Assembly (NCBI RefSeq): GCF_014154935.1
Contig: NZ_JACEHH010000001.1
Span: forward strand, 248,001 to 312,000
Reading direction: 5' to 3'
DNA from: Stieleria mannarensis
GTDB taxonomy: Bacteria > Planctomycetota > Planctomycetia > Pirellulales > Pirellulaceae
Length of the DNA: 64,000 bases
A model generated the notes under the pieces. That model saw only the letters and a list, made by a program, of their open reading frames with translations. It was not told the origin of the DNA and ran no database searches. The position numbers and the translations under genes were made by a program. Positions 10,501 to 16,664 of the stretch are shown piece after piece (position 1 is the stretch's first letter; every line of letters starts with the position of its first letter).

Positions 10501-10701
10501 CCGACCTGGTACGTCGCCACGCATCGCTCCGATGACGGCGTCGTGACCGCAGAGATCGCGATCGAACAAAACGGACTGGGGGCCTCGGTCCAAGCGGGCG
10601 ACACCTGGTTCGTTCAAGCCCGATCGATCGCCGCCGGACGGCTGCGACGTTACCCGATGATGCCCGATCCGATGACACGCGTCCGAGTGGACTTCCGTTA
10701 G
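7594..10701 (+). CDS. Large secreted protein: Asp-box/YCF48-like front, CBM9/DOMON-like end
   Basis: About 1035 residues from an ATG overlapping the crcB stop by four bases; the frame is open further upstream, but that part is only the shadow of crcB. A hydrophobic signal (LLIAILATTLAAISPAAAQ) follows a long basic N-region, so an internal start is possible. Asp-box-like motifs (DDGGRSWHA, HDAGASWRR, RDGGRSWQS, TDGGQTWSP) mark a beta-propeller-like front half. The middle is Arg/Ser-rich and unrecognised. The last ~190 residues (PPRLDGLLNESFW...LRFGWDERFIYIAI) resemble CBM9/DOMON-like carbohydrate-binding domains. Five 15-base repeats follow the signal. Its link to crcB may be only translational coupling. 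Confidence 0.7.
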   Translation: MKCRTFKTSGAPRGNSNRCGVSFNTLAALRRSADTRLTPTGSRSRPRHAKPLLIAILATTLAAISPAAAQDFTNVRDPLRSLPPIQAAPITSGPTAIGPTAIGATAIGATAIGATAKGIAPDALTSPDYCDHQTLRASATIRAIRFAGQRRGVAVGDHGSILVTDDGGRSWHAVESGVQCRLNDAVWVDAQRVIAIGGGVDVVTRITRGVVLVSHDAGASWRRSGDSELPLLHMIEQTDDAGLSGGRRPTISVRGAADPITGATLFQSRDGGRSWQSTVDPQSNSNPEPQRGSSPKGATAEQSASLANMIQTRSVIRTFCRLDDPTMLCAGDHGNLFRSTDGGQTWSPVPRLSSEHSLASTSGGPSACAMLVIAANVDQIPWTLIGRETLEKRLRCNLIVGTADGRVTHALEQAAMQLGVAAVDTFRESDTDTSLATLRRWIDVHQPPILALAAGLPAETQTALLQHAVAGGSEKVVHYALHGQGETLLHDSAMLPDSGVLAGDFADDSLMLVADFDLHASPHHAHAGPADNPWVAINTRYSSGSQSARGDSLGVGVRLGRGHRLPPRKSKASHRRLQVIQGRLKQQAAIKNLFTLEPDKFADAMRRLLDQTSREDQFRSAWSIARRSTTAPSIARASVVTVWNEIAHRFEGSSAAQLMQLHARARHQSLEWDRHPVLTTSLDPAGRSLAETETSARSTGERQSLPETAHELLPTRGGHAAIVSPFQSHTSLADSASMLESQSRVIQASATLPLGGSRRNGLLTPLRPTPPTRKQELDLAWQMHPVRLITEDAIARRQHGVADQTRTESSDEPAPADEPAPATPQHDFSADVRRIADRQSPWSSLLQSASEQTAVAVATALPPRLDGLLNESFWNTDRARPARTRGSTPSTLRFGWDERFIYIAIQISETHFASTDQTEPVGRRDADLTQSDRILLGLDIDRDLLTAMNLGFTRDGRTHDDLDGSDHWNPTWYVATHRSDDGVVTAEIAIEQNGLGASVQAGDTWFVQARSIAAGRLRRYPMMPDPMTRVRVDFR
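7870..7944 (+). repeat. Five in-frame 15-base tandem repeats
   Basis: Units of GGGSCCACTGCGATC repeat five times without a gap; the last ends GAAG instead of GATC. They encode GPTAI or GATAI pentapeptides just after the signal peptide of the large secreted protein. The first two units differ from the next three by one base, suggesting two rounds of expansion. Confidence 0.9.
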
Positions 10702-10706
10702 AGCCG

Positions 10707-11413
10707 CTATTCCAAGTCGCCGATCAGCATCAGCGACGATGCATACCAAGTGTGCCCCTGATACTTTTCGGGTTTGGAATCGAAATCGGCTCGATTGCGT
10801 TCGAACAGAATTTCGCGTTTGTCGAGTGTTTCGGATGTCAGGGTGACCTTGACCTTGTGACGCCCCGGCGGCAGGTCCGAGGCAATGGTCAAAGTCGCCA
10901 TCCGGTGGTAGGTGCAGTAGCCGTCGATCCGCTGACGTGTGACGCCGCCGTTGTCGTCCAAGTGAATGACAACCTCGCCGCCGTGCAGGTTTGACGCACG
11001 ATGCCTTCCATCGCCTTGTGGATCCGTTCCGGTGACGCTCCGCCGTCGTTGACCGCGAACTCCACGAACAGCAAGTCGGGATGATGCTGCAGTACGTCGC
11101 GGCCGAGCCGAAACACGCCAAGATCCGACCCCGTGCCGCCGATCGCCGCGTGAATTTCGTTGACCGTTGCCTCGGGATACTGCTCTTGTAGCCACTGTCG
11201 CGACTGAACACGCCATCCGGGCGCGGCAGTGATGCTGCCCCCAAGGTATGCGACATGAACCGTTTCGCCCGCCTGTGCTTTGGCGATGAAGTTCGGCAGC
11301 CCGCCGCGGGGATGGCATTCAACGGCCTCGCGGAGCGAATCGTCGCCCAGAGCCGCAGCGGTGGCGGGTATGAAGAGCATCAAGAGAGCAAAGCAACGAA
11401 TCGAGTCGATCAT
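10707..11413 (-). pseudogene. SGNH/GDSL hydrolase remnant with internal deletion and frameshift
   Basis: The front frame starts at 11413 with a signal ([17 protein letters not shown]). It carries the nucleophile block VAYLGGSIT, the glycine block GGTGSDLG and the Asn block FAVNDG, and reads sensibly to about residue 142 (IVRQT, near 10988). The sequence then jumps to another frame encoding the family C-terminus ([36 protein letters not shown]). The stretch between, which should hold the catalytic Asp-x-x-His, is missing. A deletion plus frame change is the simplest reading; the product is probably inactive. It converges with the upstream plus-strand gene, leaving five bases between. Confidence 0.8.
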
Positions 11414-11538
11414 AGGAAAACGAAAACGGGGAAGAAACAAAACTCGGGGAAAAATAAAACTCGGGGACAGGGCACAAGTCAAATCCGCTGCCGTCACAAC
11501 ATGCTAGCAAAAAAGAGGAGCGGGGGTCGTGGTGCCAT

Positions 11539-11586
11539 GTCCCCGAGCCCATCTGTCCCCGAGCCCATCTGTCCCCGAGCCCATCT
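11539..11586. repeat. Three perfect 16-base tandem repeats
   Basis: GTCCCCGAGCCCATCT occurs three times in a row. Inverted copies of its CTCGGGGA core lie at about 11443-11470, so the gap upstream of the SGNH remnant can fold back on itself. No gene is seen in 11414-11651. Confidence 0.85.
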
Positions 11587-11590
11587 CCCA

Positions 11591-11640
11591 CGTAGGACAT
11601 CCCTTTCGGGGTGTCCTCCTTCAGCCCCCGGCTGAACGCG
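11591..11640. repeat. GTAGGACA-type hairpin repeat, half element
   Basis: First arm of the repeat family described at 16540-16626: GTAGGACA, a CCCTTTCGGG core and TGTCC, then a second small hairpin CAGCCC-CCGGCTG. The other arm (GACGG...CCGTC) is absent here. Confidence 0.75.
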
Positions 11641-11651
11641 CGGGGTGCGTG

Positions 11652-12899
11652 TTAAAGTTGCAGTTCGAAACGGGTGCCGACGGCGAGTGCATCGGGATAG
11701 ATTCCCGATGGAGTGGAGATGTATTGCAGGTCGGGTTGCACGGTCAGCTTGGGTGTCAGCCTGGCTTTGTAGAACAGCTCGACGACGGCTTCCTCGTTGG
11801 CACCGCCTTGGTGGAGGCCTGCCCAGGCATAGCCGGCACCGGCGACGTCCCCGTCACGCCCGGGAATCAGTCCGGTGTAAACCACTCCGCACACCAGCGC
11901 GTCGTCAATCGAACTGATCGGGGCCGACCCGTTGGCGAATCTGGGAAAGTACGATCCGAAAATGCCCAGGCCTTGAACCGGTTCTTCCTGCCGCGGCGTC
12001 TCGCGGAACAACGTTTGTTCGACCTGGACATAGTAACCGTAGCCCGACGAGAGGGAGGCTCCTGGCACGACCTGGCCCTCTGACTGGTATCCGACTCCCA
12101 CGTCCAGCGTTCCAGGCAAGTCTCCATCGGCCAGCGCATAGCGATACTCCAGCTCAAGAACCGAAAACGTCACCTCGTTGTCCGAGAATCCCCATCGGCC
12201 GCCATCGGCGAGGCTGTCCCAAAAGCCAACTTTGAGCGTCGCTGAGTCGGTCAGCTTTGCCTGTAACACGGCCGCCATGCCTGGGTCGGGGTAGGACGGA
12301 AACCCTGCGGACGGCGAGAGCCCAAAAGACGACTGGATGAAGTCCGACGCCAGATCCATGACCAGGAATTCGGTATTCAAATCCTGTTTGCCGAGCCGGA
12401 CGGTGATGTTTTCATGCAGCAGCATGAATTCCCACCAGTACTCGCTGACCTGCATGATGTTGTCACCGGAGTCGATGTTACTGATCACCTGCGTGTCACC
12501 GATAAAGTCGTCGGTCAGCCCGCGCCCGTGGGTGTTTTGGGCGAGCAGCACGAATCGCCCCGGCAGAGGAATCGGCAACTGTTCCAGATCAGTCGTGACC
12601 AGCAGGTCGAGCAGCCCCTGGTACCGTGTCGCATTCTTCGTCGCGATTCCGCCCCGCGCGTTGGTGAACAGTTCGCCGTAGTAAATCGGTTCGCAAGTGA
12701 TCGCGGAACGTGGGCCCAACAGAGGATCGAGCAGAGTCAGATCCGACGTGTCATCAGTACAAACCGCGTCCGCACTGCGTGGCGGTTCCCCAGCGCACCG
12801 CTGGCGCGGAACCAGCGATGCAATCAACCCAGCCAAGAGCAGTATGCCATACGCCGGGAGGTGAAATCGGTGGTGCAGGTACCGCTGTCGCGGAAGCAT
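11652..12899 (-). CDS. OprB-family carbohydrate-selective porin
   Basis: About 415 residues from MLPRQRYLHHRF (in-frame upstream start at 12941 possible). A signal-like segment (GILLLAGLIASLVP) precedes a long beta-rich body with alternating aromatic residues and the OprB-like GKQDLNTEFLVMDLASDFIQSSFG, VGFWDSLADGG and ending VGTRFELQL. An aromatic-terminated beta strand at the C-terminus fits an outer-membrane barrel. Likely role: diffusion of sugars across the outer membrane. It stands alone between repeat-filled gaps, so no substrate can be inferred. Confidence 0.78.
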   Translation of the reverse strand: MLPRQRYLHHRFHLPAYGILLLAGLIASLVPRQRCAGEPPRSADAVCTDDTSDLTLLDPLLGPRSAITCEPIYYGELFTNARGGIATKNATRYQGLLDLLVTTDLEQLPIPLPGRFVLLAQNTHGRGLTDDFIGDTQVISNIDSGDNIMQVSEYWWEFMLLHENITVRLGKQDLNTEFLVMDLASDFIQSSFGLSPSAGFPSYPDPGMAAVLQAKLTDSATLKVGFWDSLADGGRWGFSDNEVTFSVLELEYRYALADGDLPGTLDVGVGYQSEGQVVPGASLSSGYGYYVQVEQTLFRETPRQEEPVQGLGIFGSYFPRFANGSAPISSIDDALVCGVVYTGLIPGRDGDVAGAGYAWAGLHQGGANEEAVVELFYKARLTPKLTVQPDLQYISTPSGIYPDALAVGTRFELQL

Positions 12900-13035
12900 G
12901 GTGTCGATCCGAACGAAATCGTGCAAAACCCATACCTTCATGAGTCGGCAGATTGATCGCCCTGATCCAGTTTTGGCCTGCGGGGACCGACGCCCGGATG
13001 TGGCGATGCCGGCGTCTTTAATGCCTGGGGCACCT

Positions 13036-13155
13036 GTTCAGCCTTGGGCTGACCCCGTAGCGTTCAAAGCGACGGCCCGGAAGGGACCGTCGTACCATCG
13101 CCCACGTAGGACATCCCTTCCGGGTTGTCCCCCGTCCGCCAACGGCTGAACGCGT
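13036..13155. repeat. Hairpin repeat with arms in swapped order
   Basis: Order here is CAGCC..GGCTG hairpin (13038), the GACGG-CCCGGAAGGG-ACCGTC arm ending GTAC (13071-13095), then GTAGGACA with a CCCTTCCGGG core (13104-13129) and a second CGGCTGAACGCG tail. This differs from the usual order at 16540 and 21337 and looks like two elements side by side. No gene is seen in 12942-13160. Confidence 0.7.
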
Positions 13156-13160
13156 GGTGA

Positions 13161-14441
13161 TCAATCGATCTCCGAGCGTGTTGCGGCGGCGACGAAGGCG
13201 TCCAAAGTGACTGGCTCTAGGTTCACGCTCATCATGAACGAGGAGTAGGCGAGCGAGGCAGCGAGCCGGCGCACGTCGGAGGCCCAGGGGGGGACATAGC
13301 GGGGTTGTTGCAGGAACCCCGAATCAAAGTAGTGGCCCAGCGTCACAGTGTCGCTCATCGTCAATCGCCCGGCAAATAGCCGCTGGATGATCTGGGGTTG
13401 GTTGTCGCGGATCGCCACGTTCAATAACACGTGCGTTTCCATCACCCCCTTCAGGTAGGCGCTGTCTTTGGTAAACGCAATGCCGCCACGAACGTCTCCG
13501 CCCCGGAAAATGCGTTGGGCCGATTTATACGATTCGCGTTCGCTTTGGCCTGCGTTGAGAAAGATCTTGAAGCAGTCGATGAAATCGGCTCCGTCCAAGG
13601 CATGCTTGAGGGCCTGGATCCGCAGGGCCAGCCGGCGGAGTCGATCGATGTCGATTGCGCGGGTCGCCAGTTCTGCGAACACGGCAATTCCTTCTTGCGT
13701 TCGAGTCGTTCGCGGGGCGCCGAGTCCAAGGGATCGGAGATTCGTTTGCCGGCGACCGTTGATTGCCGTCGCCATGTGAACGAGCGCTTCGTGTTGATAG
13801 AGTTGATCAAAGTCGAGTTCGGAAAACGCCGCCGATCCCCGAATCCGCAAGCGTGTGGTTCCGGCAATCGCCTTGGACGACAATTCGTTATCAACAACCA
13901 CCTCGACGGCGTCGTCGACGAAGTAGGCGTCGATCGCCTGTTGCATTCGCCGGGCAAACGGCTCGGCGGGCTGATCGGCTTCGCCGGCCGGAATCGAGGC
14001 GCCGCCGAGCAGGTGGTCGGTCTTTTCGAGCAGAAACGCTGCCGCATCGACGCCCGTGAACGATTGGCTGGCATAGGCGTCGTCCGGACGCCCGTAAAGC
14101 TGGATCGAACGCTCAGTGAACTCGGCAGTGCCCGCGGCCATCAGCATCCGCCCCGCCAGGGCATAGCTCGTTGCGGTTCGTCGCAAGAATTGGAGAATCG
14201 GATCGTCGCCCTCGCACGATCCGACAAAGTCGTCGAGCGCCGAAATCTCCGTCCCGAAATCCGGCAAGTTCAACTCGACGACGGGAAGCGCCGGCGTTCC
14301 GGCTCGCCAATTCTTGAGAAACGTCTCTTCGAGCGAGTCGGGCCAGTTCAAGTGTCTCAAAACCAGGATCGACTTGGCCAGCTTGGGCAATCGGGCATCA
14401 AGCTCTGCGATTCGGTCCGAAAACGCGGTTAGGATTGTCAT
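13161..14441 (-). CDS. QEGLA/MATCAP-like (DUF1704) putative zinc carboxypeptidase
   Basis: About 426 residues from ATG 14441; an in-frame start at 14504 gives 447. The key block reads YQHEALVHMATAINGRRQTNLRSLGLG, then TQEGIAVFAE. This is the HExxxH plus QEGLA pattern of the DUF1704 family (with Ile for Leu), whose eukaryotic members trim the C-terminal tyrosine of tubulin. The His pair and the QEG glutamate are candidate zinc ligands. It has no signal peptide, so it should act in the cytoplasm. The bacterial substrate is unknown. It diverges from the patatin gene. Confidence 0.78.
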   Translation of the reverse strand: MTILTAFSDRIAELDARLPKLAKSILVLRHLNWPDSLEETFLKNWRAGTPALPVVELNLPDFGTEISALDDFVGSCEGDDPILQFLRRTATSYALAGRMLMAAGTAEFTERSIQLYGRPDDAYASQSFTGVDAAAFLLEKTDHLLGGASIPAGEADQPAEPFARRMQQAIDAYFVDDAVEVVVDNELSSKAIAGTTRLRIRGSAAFSELDFDQLYQHEALVHMATAINGRRQTNLRSLGLGAPRTTRTQEGIAVFAELATRAIDIDRLRRLALRIQALKHALDGADFIDCFKIFLNAGQSERESYKSAQRIFRGGDVRGGIAFTKDSAYLKGVMETHVLLNVAIRDNQPQIIQRLFAGRLTMSDTVTLGHYFDSGFLQQPRYVPPWASDVRRLAASLAYSSFMMSVNLEPVTLDAFVAAATRSEID

Positions 14442-14682
14442 GCAATTCGGCTTGACGGTTGGAGCGTCGAAGTCCCTTGAAGTTAAAGTGTCCAAAACAA
14501 ACAACCACGGAACCAGTGCCAGGCAGGGCGTATTTTATCGCCAAAGAAGCGCGACTTGCACTTGGAAAAAGATTCGTGTATTCAAGAATTTTGCCGGCAC
14601 CACTCCGTGAGCCCCTGGCCAGTTTTCGGGCCGCACCTCGCGTGATTTGGATCGTTCGCAACCTGCTCCAGGAGGGACTTCC

Positions 14683-16524
14683 ATGACTCTAGATCGGCAA
14701 CGGCTTCGTGTGGAGCTGCAGCGATTGGACTGGGCCCGCCACCTCTCGCCGGACGTGATCGAGGACATCGCGGCAGCCGCAGAAATCTCGCAGTTCATGC
14801 CGGGTGACGAGGTGATGGCCACGGGCGCCGAAATCACAAAGGTCTACTTTGTGATTGAAGGAAGCTTGGAAAGTATCTTATTCGATCGCCTCGACAAGCA
14901 GATTCATTGCGAGAGGTTGGCCCGCGGTTCGGTACTGGGACTTTTTTCGGTCGTCCTGCCGGAGCGTTCTCACTTGCAGGTGTCAGCGGTCGAGCCTACG
15001 ACGGCCATCCACTTTACGTTGGACGAATTGCTGCGGCTGACGACCAAGCATCGCGAGTTTCAGCTTTCGATCTTTTCTGCGGCGGCGAACGTGGTGAAGC
15101 GATTGGTCGTGGTTGATCGAGACCTGCCCAAGCCGGCCGTGGTCGGCGTGGTGCATCCATCGGACGCCAGTCGTTCCCTGACGGTCGACCTTGTCCGTCG
15201 GTTAAGGCAGCTCGAGGAGACTGTTTGCGTGGCCGGCGATGACGATCGATGGTCGCCGAGCGAGGGTGTTCCGTTCAAGCAGCTGTACGAAAACGGCGCG
15301 ATGATTTCCCCTGATGCAATCACAAACAGTTTAAGGGAATGGTCTTCGCTCGGGCGTTTGTTCATCGACGTGCGCGCCGATCATCCGCAAGACGATCTCA
15401 ATCGCCTGCTGAGCTACTCGGAAGTCGTGCTGTGGTGCATCGCGCCGGCGGATGTCGATGCCGCGATCGAGCAGCTACGAGTCTTGCAGCGTGCCGCTCC
15501 GTGGTTGCGGGACAAGGTGCGGATCGTCTGGTGTCTGACCTACGACGATGCTGCTCCGCCCTATCTTCCGAAGCTCGATGAACTCGCTGCGGGAGATTTT
15601 AAGACCTACTCCGGGCAATCATCGACGCAGCATGGAAAGCTGCTTGGGCGAGGCCTGGAGCGGATCGTTCACCATTTGCGAGGCGTGCATATCGGTCTGG
15701 CGCTCGGCGGCGGTGCGGCGCGCGGCATGGCCCATCTCGGGGTGCTGAAATGTTTGGAACAGCATGGCATTTTTGTCGACCGACTGGCCGGCACCAGCGC
15801 GGGGGCGATGACCGGAACGGTTTACGCCGCCGGCATGGATCCCGACTACGCGACGCAATGTTTCAAAACGGACCTGATGCCGGGTTGGTTTTTTCGCCGA
15901 CTTCCGGCGGGCGGATACTGGTACCTGATTTACAAGTACCGCTATGACCAATTCGATCCGATGCTACGCAAATACCTGCATGACTTCCGCATGGAGCAAT
16001 TGGCGATCCCGATGACGACGATCGCCGTGGACCTGGTTGAAGGTGCACTTTTGGAGCGACACTGCGGCGACGCGACACACAATATCTTGGAGAGCATCAA
16101 TCTACCCCCGTTGGCCTTGCCGATCGTGAAACAGGGGCAAGCCGTGGTCGATGGAGGATTGTTGAACAATGTTCCGGCCAACGCACTATTCGACCAAGGC
16201 TGCAACTTCGTCGTCGCGTCGACCGTGACCGCGAGTCTTGAAAAAGACTTTCTGTCGATCCGTGGCAAGCGGTCCTCGGCGGTCAGCGGTTTCTTTCCCA
16301 CGTTGAAGGTCATGATGCGTCAACACATGATCCAGGGTTACAGCATGAACGATGTCGGCGTTCAGCCCGCCGACCTGGTCATCGCCCCCGACGTCACATC
16401 ATTCGACCTGTCCGAATTCACGCGTGCCGACGAGATGGCCGTGATCGGCGAAGCCGCCACGAATGAATCGATCGAGCGGCTCAAGGCGATGCTCCGAAAA
16501 CTGGATCCGCAACTGTTTCGGTAG
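14683..16524 (+). CDS. Cyclic-nucleotide-domain patatin-like phospholipase (NTE/RssA type)
   Basis: 613 residues; ATG 14683 is preceded by GGAGGGA (14670-14676). Residues about 15-140 form a cNMP-binding-like beta-roll (GDEVMATGAE, ARGSVLGLFS). Residues about 150-330 form a middle region reminiscent of the P-loop-like part of bacterial NTE homologues. The patatin domain follows with the oxyanion loop GGGAARG (342-348), nucleophile Ser372 in GTSAG and the dyad Asp490 in VVDGG. All catalytic residues are present, so lysophospholipase or phospholipase activity tuned by a bound ligand is likely. The Arg expected in a canonical cAMP pocket was not identified. Confidence 0.88.
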   Translation: MTLDRQRLRVELQRLDWARHLSPDVIEDIAAAAEISQFMPGDEVMATGAEITKVYFVIEGSLESILFDRLDKQIHCERLARGSVLGLFSVVLPERSHLQVSAVEPTTAIHFTLDELLRLTTKHREFQLSIFSAAANVVKRLVVVDRDLPKPAVVGVVHPSDASRSLTVDLVRRLRQLEETVCVAGDDDRWSPSEGVPFKQLYENGAMISPDAITNSLREWSSLGRLFIDVRADHPQDDLNRLLSYSEVVLWCIAPADVDAAIEQLRVLQRAAPWLRDKVRIVWCLTYDDAAPPYLPKLDELAAGDFKTYSGQSSTQHGKLLGRGLERIVHHLRGVHIGLALGGGAARGMAHLGVLKCLEQHGIFVDRLAGTSAGAMTGTVYAAGMDPDYATQCFKTDLMPGWFFRRLPAGGYWYLIYKYRYDQFDPMLRKYLHDFRMEQLAIPMTTIAVDLVEGALLERHCGDATHNILESINLPPLALPIVKQGQAVVDGGLLNNVPANALFDQGCNFVVASTVTASLEKDFLSIRGKRSSAVSGFFPTLKVMMRQHMIQGYSMNDVGVQPADLVIAPDVTSFDLSEFTRADEMAVIGEAATNESIERLKAMLRKLDPQLFR

Positions 16525-16539
16525 GAAGACGCCAACCCC

Positions 16540-16626
16540 GTAGGACATCCCTTTCGGGTTGTCCCCTTTCAGCCCACAACTGAACCCGCGGGGTTCAAAG
16601 CGACGGCCCGGAAGGGACCGTCGTAC
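16540..16626. repeat. Full-length bipartite hairpin repeat (about 87 bp)
   Basis: Best example of the family. Arm 1: GTAGGACA-T-CCC, loop TTTC, GGG-T-TGTCC. Middle: small imperfect hairpin CAGCCC..CTGAAC. Arm 2: CGACGG-CCCGGAAGGG-ACCGTC, ending GTAC. Arm 2 reversed is GTACGACGG-T-CCC, loop TTCC, GGG, so the two ends are related inverted repeats. Arm 2 is followed by GGTTTTTC on the plus strand and could also terminate the patatin transcript. Confidence 0.8.
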
Positions 16627-16664
16627 GGTTTTTCGCCGGCCCCGAGGGACCATCGCAGGATTTC

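Noticed and set aside
16600-16635. Hairpin followed by T-run as a dedicated terminator of the patatin gene
   Set aside because: The hairpin is one arm of a dispersed repeat found in many places without T-runs; it may terminate by chance, so it is listed as a repeat.
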